Both the position numbers and the translations under genes were made by a program. The notes under the pieces were generated by a model. The model saw only the letters and a program-made list of their open reading frames with translations, ran no database searches and had not been told where the DNA came from. From the NCBI GenBank assembly GCA_022410635.1, contig JAJVDF010000458.1, positions 342,860 to 406,859 of the forward strand: 64,000 nucleotides of DNA. Reading direction: 5' to 3'. The first letter of the stretch is position 1; each line of letters starts with the position of its first letter. The stretch comes from Tretioscincus oriximinensis (Eukaryota > Chordata > Lepidosauria > Squamata > Gymnophthalmidae). Below are positions 11,996 through 24,520 of the stretch, piece by piece.

Positions 11996-13960
11996 CCATC
12001 ATGAGAAGAGTCAGCACACAAATGGACCCAAGGCAACAGTCTCTAGTTCCAGGCTTTAAAATGTCCAGCTATTTTTTAAATTATTAGGTACCTGAATACA
12101 TATGATATACAACTTATTCTCCATCAATCCAACTCCAATTTATTCCTCAACAAACAAAAAGCCCTCCCCTCCCCTATCCCCACCCTTCTGATCTTATATA
12201 TATATTATATGTCTCATAGAAAATGTCCAGCTAAGCACAAGGCAAGTTCCTAGACAAAGTTAAGTCCCCATATTTGCCCCACAGTCTTTGTGGTGCTGGT
12301 CTGCTGGATGGCAGCAAGTTCAATGGCAGATTCGGTTTAAGTCAATTTTTTGTTTTATTCTGCCATTTAGAGCTGTGTAACTCTTGTCCTTTTCATATTC
12401 GGCGTTAATCTTGGGCCCTGGGTCACTCCTTCTTCAGTTAATCTTTAGTCTTGAAGAATGAGTTTAGGGNTTTTTTATATCTAAACCCCATTCTTTCAGA
12501 CTGAAGATGAACAGAAAAACATTGGTTATACACCAATATTGGGTCCTTGGTCCACATAGTGGGCCCTTTGTGAGGCCACCTACTCTAACATATATCCCAA
12601 AAAGGGCCAAAGGGGTGGGACAAACATGGCAGAGACATTGTATGGGTGGAAGCAATTGCCACCCACTATAAAAAAAAAAACTAATGTGGAAGCCTGGAAA
12701 TGCAGTCTTGGATTTTACAGCGCCAACAAGGGGACATTCATCCTCCTGGCCGAGTCTTCTCCAGTGGTGGGACAAAAGCCGACTGGGGCCAGATGACGCA
12801 TTTTGCGCTATGTGAGATGCGCTATCTTGCTCCATCAGCAGACAATCCTGTCCCGGTCCGTTGCTGGGAAAGGCTTTGGCCTCTCCTTTTGATGGGCCAA
12901 ATGCTGGGCGGGCTCCAGTGGTGGACACCATGATGTACACATTAGGAGGAACACAATGATGTACACGTGTGTAGTGACATCATGGTGTGGGTGGGAGGCC
13001 CACCTTCTGCACTTAACTTTGTTTTTTCTGCCAGTTATGCCCTAGAAACAGATTGCTACAACGGACCTTATTTATATACAGATATCAACATTCCATCATG
13101 AAATATGACCTTGAAAAGATCTGAAACATATTTTTGGAAGAGTGGAGAAACTTTCATAGCTAGAAACGTTATCCTCTTTCTTCTTTCTCCCCAGGTAAAT
13201 GTTAATCTTCTAAACAGTCACAGCAGGAAGTTGTTTAACTGAAGTTATTTTACATCTGTTGCTGCTCAAATTTGGAGACAGGTTTTGATGCTTACACTAA
13301 TATCATTGCTAACCCTACAGATAAAAATGCATATTCCCTAAGACTTTAGAAAACGGAGGGGGAAATGCACAAAGAAAGTGTATCCACAGATGGTGTTAGT
13401 CTTCATCTGATTCCCAAAATGGTCTCTACTTCAATGCAAGACTTGTCAAAAGATTACTTTAATTCTGTGGTAAACAGTCCTGTAAATTCCAAAGCCACAA
13501 AGCATGCACAGACAAATACCATAACTCTCTCTTTTTAAAGCTAGCACAAAAATAAAATAAAAGCTCTGGGAGATTATTTCTGTCTAAGAAGCACCTTCAG
13601 AGACATTCTCATGGTTGTGCAATTTTTAAAGCCATGAAAGTAATTTTATTCAGCTTTGCCTTGAGGACTAAAAGGAACTTGGTAAACACACAATGCTGAA
13701 CAAAAAGCTTCAGTTATATTGAGAGAAGCTGTTTGGGCATTATAGACGGCTAAATGTCATGTCTGTTAACAATTGTCCGGTATAATAAAGAGATAGTACA
13801 AAGCAACTTGGAGTCTTGTAAATATTTTCAAGAAAGGAGAGTTTTTCCTTTTATGTGGTCAGAGCATAAGAAATAGAGTGTCTTGCACTTTGAAGAGGAA
13901 TTGATTTGATATTAGTCACAACCAATAGTAGGGAGCCCTACCAAATGGGACTACAGCCCA
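11996..13960. other. Intergenic, nothing firmly recognised
   Basis: 12660-12990 is GC-richer with a 158-codon minus-strand frame lacking recognisable motifs. A TGACATCA site is near 12976. The rest is AT-rich. Confidence 0.4.
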
Positions 13961-14389
13961 CCTTAGGCTAGGTGCACACCAGGACTTGAAAACCACTACA
14001 ATGCTATAATCCGCAACGCAGCAATTGCGTGTCCGTGCATATCAAACATGTCTATTCTGTGATTAATGCCTCAATTCCGTAACATCACCCACTGAGCTCG
14101 TCACAGTGCAGTCCAATATATATATATATATATATATTTACTCGTAACAGCCAGTAGAAACAACTGTTGTGTTCTTGATTGTATTATCATTTCACGTCTA
14201 ATTTGTGCAAACGCATATGGCTGTGAGAATACGGAGGTTCTCCGGAACGATGCCTGAATATCTGAGTAGTAGTTTATTCCAGGAAAAAGGCATTTATTGT
14301 GGGTCGACTACTGAAAAGCACTTAGCACTTGTGCCCAGGTCTTCCTGATTGCGCTACAAACGTAGAAAACTGTCATTTGCACATAGCCT
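13961..14389. mobile_element. Candidate non-autonomous DNA transposon
   Basis: CCTTAGGCTAGGTGCACACC at the left and the mirror TTTGCACATAGCCTTAG at the right form imperfect terminal inverted repeats around about 400 bp without coding content. The interior has an (AT)n microsatellite. No target duplication was found and no second copy is present, so this is a candidate only. Confidence 0.35.
14115..14138. repeat. (AT)n microsatellite
   Basis: About eleven AT units inside the candidate transposon at 13961-14389. Confidence 0.9.
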
Positions 14390-14992
14390 TAGTGAAAATC
14401 CTGTCTCAAGCAGCAGCCTACTGTAACGTTCCTGTGCACTAGGAGATGTTACCACGCATCCCTTTAAGGGACTTGGGAGGCAGCTGTGNTTGTGGGCTAG
14501 AGAGATCACAGGCTGGCTGGGGGTCTGCTATAAAGAGAGCAGACGAAAAGTAGAAAGTTTAGAAGTCTGTTGTGAAAATAACCACACAGACAAAAGGCCT
14601 CAGGTGTGTAGGGNATTTTCCCTGGGACACATATTAGGAATAATATATATTATTAATATCAAATGTACCTGTCTGGACCTATATACCAAAGTGAGGCNTC
14701 TGGGTAATTTCTTNCAAAAATTTCCTTGGTCAANCTGACCTCTGCACAACCNCAGGAACCTACTTAATCTTTTTCCTTACCTTCAGGGGCACCTTTGAAT
14801 AGGTAGCTNCTTTCTAAATGGCCTTACTGAATAGGGTCACCTAATCCCATCAGCTAGGGNNGTCAACTGTTGGCCTCAACACTAGGGCTAGCTTGGCCCC
14901 TGCTGGGAAAACCACTTTGGCTACATAGCCTGAAGCCTACCCCACTGTACCAAGGGGAAGCTACTATTTACTCTTTCTGCCTTTCTATAGAT

Positions 14993-15180
14993 CAGGGGTG
15001 GGCAATTAATTTTTCCCAAGGGGCCACATGAGAAATTGGGGTGGTTTTAGAGGGCCGGACTAATATAGTTAACTCAGTTCTACCCAATACTGTATATAAC
15101 TCTGAGCTAAGAGGGTCGGGCCAGTCAGAGACAGTAGGAGGGCCGCATGTGGCCCTCGGGCCGCCCCTTGCCCAGGTCTG
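14993..15180 (+). mobile_element. Non-autonomous hAT (Charlie-like termini), 188 bp, perfect target duplication
   Basis: Ends CAGGGGTGGGCAA and TTGCCCAGGTCTG, with internal GGGGCCACATGAG and GGGCCGCATGTGGCCC typical of CAGGGGTGGGCAA-type hAT elements in amniotes. Flanked by CTATAGAT on both sides (14985-14992 and 15181-15188). Confidence 0.9.
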
Positions 15181-15280
15181 CTATAGATCCTACTATCTAT
15201 CCTTTGTTGCTATCAATCAAGGGTCATCAAGAGTCCTGGACCCTTGGTATGATTCACTGTTCCTGTCATTNGTTTGATTG

Positions 15281-15605
15281 ACAGGGGATCACAATGGTAG
15301 CTAAGGTCCATTCAGTAGTCACACCACACACACTTCTTTACCCATATTTGGATTTCCTGTACCCAGGCTGCNCCCACTTGGGAGGGGGAATAACGCATCA
15401 TATGTGACATCACTGATCCACGTTGGGTCTNCTCCNCCCCTATCACTTCGTCATAATTTGATACACGCCTTCTGATACTGAGGTCAATAAAAGTTGACGT
15501 TTTGGGCCCCTCTGGAGGAATCCATGACCCGTGGACCTCCTAGGATCGCCTGTTGTACCTGCAGAGTCGTCNGTGTGAATTATTCGANGGGTGTTNCGGA
15601 CCCCA
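15281..15605 (+). repeat. Possible LTR fragment
   Basis: Contains AATAAA (15486-15491) in GAGGTCAATAAAAGTTG, followed by pyrimidine/purine-mixed U5-like sequence and ending near GGGTGTTNCGGACCCCAGG. A TATAAAG with promoter-like context lies upstream at 14529-14535, in a segment that begins TGTAACGTTCC (about 14423). These could be parts of one old LTR retroelement interrupted by the hAT at 14993, but no gag, pol or env similarity and no paired LTR is seen. Elevated density of N positions. Confidence 0.25.
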
Positions 15606-16725
15606 GGGCAAGCTACCTCAAGTCACCGTCCAGTCATTAAATATCAGGGACAGCCAACCCCTGATACAGGTGGAAGCATGGTTTACTTCAGGAAAGGAAA
15701 GGAGGAAGTGAACCAAGATTGTTGGTGGGCAGGTCTTTTAAAACCTCCCTTCCAGGAGGAGTTACAGGCAGTCAGCTGGTACAAACATCTCCCAGGCTCC
15801 TCTTGCTTCTGTAAACATCCTGTCCTTGGCCCAGCCCATTCTTTTGCTCTGGGGTCCTTCTGGCTTCATTTCCTGGCTGCAGTCTGCCTCACCATGNGAC
15901 CAGCAGAACAGCATCCACCATTGTTCAGCTAATACTTTGCACATGCACAGCCAGAAGAGGAAATGAAGGATTAGCCAACTTACTATTGAAACAAAGGGGC
16001 TTGGGTGGGGTTTTACAAAGGTGGCAAAAGTNGTTAGACAAGAATGCAAAGTAGAAAGCAAACTGCAAAAGTTGAAATTACAGGCTGGAACAGTAACTTT
16101 TAAGCAATAGTAAATAAACTTCTCAATATTACAAACTATAGAATATTAATAGAGGCTAGAGTAAAAATATTTACAGGTATAAAATGCAGCANCCNACCAA
16201 TAGTTTATGGGCATCTCAAACAGAAGACAAAGGCAAACAAAATCTTCAGTCTTCTTGATCTTGTTCAGAATGTCTAAGATTAATTAATCAAAAAAGAATT
16301 ATATGTTTAGTTCCTACCAGGAAAGAGAAGGAGGGAGGGAAGGGAGGTTAATATAAAAAATTGCTTACACAGAATGGAAAGTGTAAAAGTATAGATTAGC
16401 GGAAGGCTATATATTTGATTGTAGTAATAACTAATGTACAGAGTAANGTGAGGTATGAGACAAAGTTAAGGGAAGTAATGTGTAGAGTGAATTAGTGTAC
16501 ATGATGTAAATATGATAATATTAATATATTAATAAGATGGTGCAAGTTATCAAATATAACTTACATTATAATTATAATTATNCTAATAAAGAAAAAATTA
16601 CTGGCTTCTGACTCACTGCAAATGGCCTTTGGCATTCTCCCTGCCTCTCCAATCTAGAAGTTGCACTTAGGCAACCATTTTAGTAACCATTGATACACCC
16701 AACTTCCATTAATTTCTCTAGGCAA
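15606..16725. other. Intergenic, nothing recognised
   Basis: AT-rich, with purine-rich GGAAAGGAAAGGAGG and GAGGGAGGGAAGGGAGG patches. Several N positions. Confidence 0.4.
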
Positions 16726-16729
16726 ACAT

Positions 16730-17210
16730 AACACGGGAGCCTTGGTGGATTGGCCCACAGCCCACTTGGTCCAGCATCCTGCCTGACATAGTGGCCCACC
16801 CATTGCTTTTAGGGATGTCAAGCAGAAGACAAAGTTATTGTTCAACTTCCTCTGCAAAACAGCCATTAGAGGCATCAGTCCTGTCTTTTTAGTTGTTTGC
16901 TATCTGTTCAATGGATTTCCCAATCATAAGACGACAAAATGAGCCCAGATCAAATAATTTACTTCCAGAACAGGTGGTAGTAGCTAGCAGACTGGATAGC
17001 TTTAAGACAGGATTGGAAAAGTTCATGNAAGCCAAAGGTATAAATAACTCCTAGAAGTACCATTTGCAGGGGGTTGAAAACAGGGGAGGGATTTTACTTC
17101 TTCCNTTCAGACTGCCCAGGAGCAATTGGTGGATCACAGTGTGAAACAGAATGCTGGACTAGATNGGCTCTAGTCCCATTCAGCAGGGCTCTCTTACTTA
17201 TGTAATGCTG
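16730..17210. repeat. Two GATCAGGCC-type fragments in opposite orientation
   Basis: 16730-16830 is sense (TTGGTCCAGCATCCTGCCTG, TAGTGGCCCACC). 16930-17210 is antisense (AGCAGACTGGATAGCTTTAA, AACAGAATGCTGGACTAGAT). An inverted pair of independent insertions or an internal inversion would both fit. Confidence 0.6.
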
Positions 17211-17864
17211 GCAAAATCCATAGCATCTGACTACTTTAAGNGAATCTGATAAATAGATCTGATTTATAAGCAGTGAAAGATGTTCCACAGAATTCAAAGA
17301 GCATTTGGATTCTGAAGTTGACTGGAATTGATTGAGCAAAGACTGTTTATAGAGGTTTATGCCATGAGAAAATACATTCTGGTTTTGCTTTTATGTTCTG
17401 AGCAGTACAAATTTAAGTACGACAATTGCATACCTCTTGTGAATTGCTGCCAAGAAAATTGCATTGACATATGTATAATCTTCAGAACGCAAGGGATCCC
17501 AAGTNCAAGACTGAACTTGAGTATATGTAAATGGTACAAGACAAATTAAGGATTGGGTAAATTGTTCCTAATGATGGTGGCTCACATGATTAGTTCTTAA
17601 ATGAAGTGTTTTGCCTGCAGTTTAAATTATAGTAGGCAGGCGCCATTTGGAAAAGCATAGTCTGCATCTGTTGCTTTTCGGACAAGTGCAAGATAAAAAT
17701 ATTTTAAATTAGAAGCACTGCAATTCTAAAATATCAAATTCACTTCCTATATATAGATCAGAATCAAGCTAGAAGCTAAATGACCTAATAATTCACAGTA
17801 TGTATATGTCANGTTGGGTTATAAATCAATTGCTCTGTTGCAAACCTCCCTGGTACGAATGGCT

Positions 17865-18370
17865 TGCAATTGAAACATGGANTCATAAAGTTGGAAGGGA
17901 CCTTCAAGGCGATCATGTCTAATCTTTTGTCCAATTCAAGAATCACCAAACCCTCTTGGATANATTAATCCCATTCCTGCCATCTAAGATCTGTTAAAAT
18001 AAATCCAATTCCTTTAAAGTGTGACAGATAAATCTGAAGGGAGGTATCATATCCTCTCAGAATCTTCTCTTCTGCAGGACTAGATCACTCTCCTGTCAAA
18101 TGAGGTACCCAAAACTGGATTCAATATTCCAAAATGGGCCACGGGTAGAATTAAGAGGTATAATTGTTTCTCATTATCTANAGTCTATGTTCTCCTGTAT
18201 CTCATAAGGCGGCATTTGCTTTCTTCACAATTGCATAATNTTACTGTCTCATGTTTAGCTTACAATGTACTAGCCCTCTCAAATCCTTCAGATAAATGCT
18301 GCTACTAAGCCAGCTTTTTCCCATTTTATATTTGGCCTTTTCATTTTACATTTTGACCCATTAAATTTTA
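17865..18370 (-). mobile_element. CR1-like LINE 3' region, antisense
   Basis: TCATAAAGTTGGAAGGGACC is the hallmark reverse CR1 3' end. Farther on, TACTGTCTCATGTTTAGC, TAGCCCTCTCAAATCCTTCA and ATATTTGGCCTTTTCATTTT match the adjacent CR1 ORF2/3' region in degraded form. Confidence 0.7.
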
Positions 18371-18479
18371 AACAGAAACACCTTAAAATCTCTCATGAAC
18401 TTGATACGATTTCCTAAGAGATGTAGAAAGTGACAGATTCAGATAACTAGGAATTTTTGAAGTGTTGGGGCATAGGTTT

Positions 18480-19010
18480 ATTCTGTCAGTGGCGGCTGCT
18501 GCAGTTTGGGGCTGAGCGCAGTTTCCTCCAGCCTCGGCAAAGTTAGGAAAATGGCCGGGAAGAGGCACATTCAAGTACTTACTGGCGGGGGGGGGCGGCG
18601 GGGGAGGTGGCCGCCTCCGCTAACGCCACCCCCCCTCGCCGGTGGCTAACGCCGCAATACCGGCCCCTTTTATTTAGGCGGGGGGTGGCGGCGGGGGGCG
18701 GAGTTAGCGAGGGGCAGCAGCGGCAGCAGCGGCCGCGGGGGGGAGCAGCGGGGGGGTGGCAGTGGCAGTACCGGCCCCTTTTTTTAGGCGGGGGGGCGGC
18801 GGGGACGGAGTTAGCAGGGGGCAGCAGCGGGGGGAGCGGCGGGGGGGCGGGGGGAGCGGCGGCAGCAGTACCAGCACCTTTTATTTAGGTGGGGGGGGCG
18901 GGAGCGGGGGGGGAACGGCGGCCGCCGCCGCTCACCCCCNTGGCCCCCCCGCCNCNGCCGCCCCCCNCTAACTCCGCTCCCNCCCCCTAAATAAAAGGTG
19001 CTGGAACTGA
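18480..19010. repeat. G-rich tandem/inverted repeat block
   Basis: A unit with GTACCGGCCCCTTTTATTTA, then GGCGGGGGG-type tracts and GGAGTTAGC, GGGGCAGCAGCGG starts at about 18659, 18769 and 18869 (period 100-110 bp). The block closes with an inverted unit (CTAACTCCGCTCCC, CCCCTAAATAAAAGGTGC, to 19005). Many runs of four or more G favour G-quadruplexes. Several Ns mark sequencing difficulty. Confidence 0.75.
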
Positions 19011-19375
19011 ATACTGGTGCGTTCTGTCACAAAAAAAGCCCTGGTTGTAGGTTAGAAGTGAGGAACTACAGTGAACTTCTTGCCTTCCTCTATGCAAGCT
19101 AAAGTCTGCAAAGAAACAGGAACCCTGCTGTAACTGTATTCAGTTTAAGCACACAGCCCCACCTGATGCTACACACTCATGTCTCTCAATCATTTAACTG
19201 AATAAAACCATTCATTTACACTCTTCTCCTCTCCTTCCATCCTTCCTCATACTCCTGACTTACTAGGACTTCTGTTAAATATATTTTCTTCTGATGCACA
19301 TTGTCGGAGTAAATCCAGGGCCACCAATTTACCTGCTGGCTTGAGCCCACATAAATATGGCCCTCATAAGAGGAA

Positions 19376-19720
19376 GAGGAAGAAGAACCCCTACAAAGAA
19401 GAAGGAGGAGGAGGAGAAGGAGGAAGAGGAGAAGAAGGAGAAGGAGAAGGAGAAGAAGAACTGGGTTCTTATACTCTGCATTTCTCACCTCTCAAAGGGA
19501 CCCAAAGCAGCTTACAAGGATATATTTTGCCCAAAGGCTGACATTCTGTCTTCCCCACCAGGCTGTGGTGGTTCCCATGTATCTTCTTGCAGTCAGTTGC
19601 AATTTCTTGCAATTCTTGCTTTCAAATAGCTGGGTTGGCTAGAGCTACAGGCTAGGAAAAGGTGCTCATCCCTCCCCACATCCAACACAGGGTTTCAAAT
19701 GAGTCTCCCAGATGAGACTG
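19376..19720 (-). mobile_element. tRNA-derived SINE, antisense
   Basis: Starts with a GA-rich tract (reverse of the CTT tail), then CTGGGTTCTTATACTCTGC, AAGGGACCCAAAGCAGCTT, and the body to GGGTTTCAAATGAGTCTCCC (reverse of the head). Confidence 0.85.
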
Positions 19721-20389
19721 AGCCATTCATGGTAAAGTACTCTGATAACTCAAGAGAGATGGTTTTGAAAGCAACTGACACAAAAGTATGCTCAGCATTG
19801 CATTCCCCCATCTGTCACAAAGGACAGCAAGAAACATACATCATCTTTAAAGCTGCGCTGTTTTATTTATCCACTGCAGTTGTAGCGCAGGGAGGCTGAA
19901 CCCGTGCAAACACAGCTGCCTTCAAAAAAGTCAGGCAGCCTTGGCTAATCTCCAAATCCTAAACTCAAGTTTCTCTTAACCTGTTAAGAGATTCCAAAGA
20001 GTGAAACTGAAATCTTCTATGTGCAAATCATGTGATCAAATAGNAAAAGACAGTGCTGCACTCTTAGAGCTCAGAAGCGAGCTCAGATGGAGCCCAAATC
20101 CTCATTGCAGCCCTTCNAGTTGACCTTCAAAGTCCTTCAGACTTTTTCCAGGAGGCTGCTCNACTGAAGCAGTACAGCTAGCTCACAGTACTTGGCTTCC
20201 ATCCACCACTACCCCAAAGGGAAACTCAGCTGTGAAGGTGAACTTTCGAGCTGTTTCTCTACCAGTTGGTCCTCCAACTNCTTTGGTCCTCCTTCTTGGA
20301 AGACAGATCAACATAGGGAAAGTATGAATCCTCCCTGCCACATCTCTATCGTGGTGGCTGTATGATGGTGAAGGACGACTGTGTTAACA

Positions 20390-20830
20390 AAAGAACATAA
20401 GAGCAAGAATTTGTCTCCCACAGTGACCCACCAATTGCACCTGAGNAATCTGAANCAGAAGCCAAAATCTTCACCTGTTCTCAGCTCCCTGCAAATGGTA
20501 TTTCAGGAATACTGCCTGATGCTCCATCCTGGAGGCAGTATCAAGATATCCATTCTAGTATCAATCAGTATTTATTACGGTCGTAAACCAGTACAAAAGG
20601 GCACTGCCCTATATCCATTCTAGTATGTACTAATACCCTTGCAATCCATGAACTTGTGCAATCCTGTCTGAAAGCTATCCAGGCTACTAGCCACCACCAC
20701 TGCTTCTGGGAATAAATTCCATGGACCAATGCCCCATGGAAAAAACATTGTCCCTTATCTGTCCTAATTCTTCTGCCCATCAGTTTCAAGGAATGCTCCT
20801 TGCTACTGTTGTGCAATAAGAGAAAATGAT
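20390..20830 (+). repeat. GATCAGGCC-type dispersed repeat
   Basis: GAACATAAGAGCAAGAATTTG, GACCCACCAATTGCACC, TGCTCCATCCTGGAGGCAG, GGGAATAAATTCCATGGACC and TTCTTCTGCCCATCAGTTTC. An extra segment (TATTTATTACGGTCGTAAAC, 20566-20625) is inserted relative to other copies and is flanked by repeated ATCCATTCTAGTAT. Confidence 0.75.
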
Positions 20831-22649
20831 TTTTCTCTATTCACCATGTCCACTTTATACAGCCTGCATCATGTTCTCCAAAATGTGCTCTTGCACCTGC
20901 TTGAATTCATATGCCTGTACTGATTGGTTAGGAATAATCCCAAGTGAGCGCTATTAACNGAAGCATGGGATTCCAAAAGCAAAATATCCTTTTATAGAAA
21001 AGATTACTTCAGTTAACAGATATGCAGAGGATCAACTAGTTTTTTCCTTAGATGATGCTGCAATTCATTTTACTGTTATGTAAGAGCATACGGTTTTAGA
21101 GGGATATTTTTAGCTGCCTTCCAAGTCCCTGGGCAGCATAAAAGTGCTTCTCTGTAATGTTTACTGTGGTCGTAAGTATGTGAATAAGAAGTCACACCTT
21201 GCATTAAAAAAGCTATTTAAGTTCTTTGCGTGACTGTTCCAGTTCATTATTATTTGAAAGGAGAGATTAAAAGCCACATTCATCAAGATTAATCTCCTTA
21301 AACAAAATATTGCCTGCAAATGTATTTGTGGTTGCAATTATACGAAGTGGCCTTGCAGACCATACAATACAGAGTGTTTTTAAAACCCCAGACTGATGTT
21401 TGGTCATACAACTGAGAAGGGAAGGTAATAAGCGCTTGTTTAATAATGGCTGGTGCACATAAAACAATGATCTACTGTGCATATTTGGAAAAGGGAGGGT
21501 AGAGATATAGCAAGATAAGGAAAACAAGCCTTAGATGCCAGAAGCATACACCACCCATTCAGCTACAAAGCTTTGTACATAAAAAGCATCTCATATTCAA
21601 AATACATACAGGGTGCACTGATGTGCCCTAGGTTATGATGCAGCAAAAGAAGAGAGAACCTTGCCAGGAAAAGCATCTGATAACCAGTGTGTGTGTGTGT
21701 GTGTGTTGCTGTTTTTAACCATGCCAAATCCTTGCACCTGAAAATTCCCACCCAAGGATTATGGTAGTTTAAAGAACAGAACCTTTAGGCTAAGAGCCTT
21801 GAAGATGAGAATACTGGCAGCAACATTTTACTGTCGAGTGACTTATTAACTTTTATCCTTTGTAACACGCATAAGACAGACAGATGAAGCATCCAAGAAT
21901 AGAGTTGGTGTTGGATAAAGCCAACAGCAGGTGGCAACAACTTTTTTTGACACCTGATCCTGCCATTGGATGAATAATGCAGCCCCCTTCTCCTTTTTGC
22001 TTCCCCATCAGCCACAGCCATATAGGATTGTTCAGCTTACTCAAACGAAACATCACAACTACTATCAAAACACCATTTATTTTTAAAGTGAAATGTTTAC
22101 ACAGTAGTACGATACAAGGAGGGGAGAGAAAATAAGAGATGAAAAAGGCTTTTTCCCTTCTATGTAACGCAAATAGCATCTCAGAATAGGTTGGACAAAC
22201 ATTCACGTTGAGATTTGCATTTTCCATGGACAACACCATAGAGAAGCAGGTGGACACGCTCCTCCCCTGATCAGCTTTGTCACACACGGCCTGTATCAAA
22301 AAGCACAACCACACCCAATTATTTACTAACCCTGATATACACAAAAGGAAAACACTACAATTAGAAAAAAAACAATGAGAACTAAAAAAGCTTCCTACTT
22401 CCATAGTACCTACAGAAGAAAACCAAGGTATGAAAGTGACCAGAAAGCAAATTCTATTTATGTGCAAGGTGTATACACTCTGGCTTTCAAAAGAGATCAA
22501 CTTAGAAAATACAGGTACAAGTTACCCCTTCAATATGAAGGAAGTTTGTCAACTTAGGTTTAGTCTCCCACTGTGAAAAATTACCTCTAGGGAGAGAAAG
22601 TATTAGGTTTCTATTCCAGATGACCTAGAGAACTGCTGTAGTCTATTTT
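20831..22649. other. Intergenic, repeat-poor
   Basis: Apart from the GT microsatellite, no repeats recognised. A 215-codon minus-strand frame (21853-22500) shows no protein-family motif and biased composition; treated as chance. Confidence 0.45.
21687..21706. repeat. (GT)10 microsatellite
   Basis: Ten GT units between CCA and TGCTG. Confidence 0.9.
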
Positions 22650-22735
22650 TATGTTATTTACAGTATTTATTTGCATTTCTATACCACCCTACACCTGAAG
22701 GTCTCAGGTTGGTTAACAATAACAATGTTAAAAAA
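22650..22735 (-). mobile_element. L2-like LINE 3' end fragment
   Basis: TATTTATTTGCATTTCTATA, CCACCCTACACCTGAAGG, TCTCAGGTTGGTTAACAA. Confidence 0.65.
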
Positions 22736-22739
22736 CAAC

Positions 22740-24520
22740 AACTGTGCATTAGTATGTGTGGAGGGCAGGCCAATATTCCAGAATATAATCCTGAGCGGAA
22801 TCCAGTACAAAAAAGGATCTTAATACTTTGCCGACTGCATTATAAGGAACGTAGCAGGAATTTGTATCTATACGTACAAAGCAATTACATCAAGCTGAAA
22901 GCCGAATATCTCCTTCACTCCGTTAAAAGTAACAAAACTTTTCTACTTAAGGCACAGGCTTTGCATGCACAGAACAAAGACTTAGCTGTAAAACAAAGTT
23001 GCAGAATTCTCTTACGAAAGCAAAATTATCATATGTTATAAGCAAGATGAAAGACAGATTCCAGAGGTCACATCTAAAGCTATGCTTGATTCTGTTTATA
23101 TACATACTCCAATTCTTTCCTCTTTTTCACACATGCTTTCCTCTTCTCCACACATCTTCTCAAATCTGCTGCCCTACACTTCTTAAAGGCACAAAGTGCT
23201 CCTTGGCATATAGCAGTGGCAATGCTGCCTTGCAGAAATCAAGGATTTCTATGCAATTGCTTCTTATAACCCCTCACAGAATTTGTGGGGCTTCTGAATG
23301 CTGTATTCTTCTATATGTACATAATATAGTATAACACAGTATTCATTTCCCTTCTTCTAATCTCTGCAGAAACACTTTTCAACCACAGTTCTAATCCTGG
23401 GTGGTTATATTGGCCATATATGTCTAACTTTAGGCATTTCTCTGCTTATCCTAAAATCAGTCCACAAAAGNGTCTACCAATTTTCCTTCCACATGGTGGA
23501 CTGGTTTAAAGAAGGCCACGCCCACCATTAATACTCTAATCAATAATACCCCAGTCCAAGTGACCAGACTGGATACCAGTAAGTAGAACCTTTTTGAAAA
23601 AGTCTGCAAATGAACTAGAGCCCCTTAGAAAACACCAGGGAACCATGCTCCAGTTTAGTGGGGGCATTTTTATGGCATACCAAAATTAGTCTTCCATAAC
23701 TCATGGAAGACTTCCATAACTCTCAGAGCCACTGACATTATAAAGAGGCCTGCTCTGAAAATTGTGTGGTTTGGGGGACCAGGCCAGCAATCTAAATGTA
23801 GCCATCTTGATCTGGTACAGCTAGTCCCCTTAAACTGCTGGACTATTCCAGCTTGGCTCATTCTTGCTGGAACAATATCAAAAAAAAGGTAAATACAGAA
23901 ATAGTTCTAAATTCATTTTTCCGTTTTGGTAATTCAGTATCTCCCACACTTGCCACTGTGTCTCTTTAAAGAAACAGTCATATTACTCTGAATCCAGAAA
24001 TTCTAGCAAGCAGGGCTTGTAGCACTGTAGAGAATAACAAGAAAAAGGTAAGTGGCATNAGCTTTTGTAGACAATCTTCTGAGCATCTGAAAAAAGCAGA
24101 CTTGCCAACTAAAGCTTGTGCTACCTACTTTTCTCTTGTTAGATGCTAACGTNCTACACGTCCCCTTCATTACATCTTTTTTTAAAATGTAATTACCTAT
24201 TCAACATCCCCCATATAACAACAGCTTCCTATAATGCCACCAAACCTTGTCACTTCTTCCCCAAGACCTTCCCTTGACCATTTGTTAAGGCAAAACAAGC
24301 AACAGATANAAAGTCACACATTCAGTGCTGATCACAGTTTTCTATGTTACGTTACATGTTCATTAAAAATATATATCTATTATTTCTCCCAAGTCTAAAT
24401 TGCATTTGTTAGTTTGTCTTGAAGTGTATGAAGTTAGCTTTTTTTAAGTAGTTGGCAAACCCTTCTAGAAAGTTCCTGCTGTTCACTGGAAAAGGGTAAT
24501 TCAGCTTTGGTTTATTTCAT
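22740..24520 (-). other. PPP1R3C: PPP1R3C 3' UTR and downstream flank, boundary not determined
   Basis: The TGA stop is followed within a few bases by AATAAA (plus-strand TTTATT at 24511-24516), which is too close to the stop to be an obvious processing site. Mammalian PPP1R3C has a 3' UTR of roughly 1-1.5 kb, so the transcript probably runs well into this stretch. A degenerate dispersed repeat lies at about 24000-24130, and an L2-like 3' end starts at 22735. No convincing distal poly(A) signal could be chosen by eye. Confidence 0.45.
24000..24130 (-). repeat. Degenerate copy of the hammerhead-like dispersed repeat
   Basis: GGCTTGTAGCACTGTAGAG, GTGGCATNAGCTTTTGTAGA and TTCTGAGCATCTG keep the order of the 11.6 kb copy but with a disrupted stem. 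It lies in the presumed PPP1R3C 3' flank. Confidence 0.5.

Noticed and set aside
12464..12940. 158-codon minus-strand frame
   Set aside because: No recognisable motif, Ns at one end, and mixed hydrophobic/low-complexity content; left unannotated.
21853..22500. 215-codon minus-strand frame downstream of PPP1R3C
   Set aside because: No family motif, hydrophobic/Ser-rich composition, no splice context; considered chance or 3' flank.
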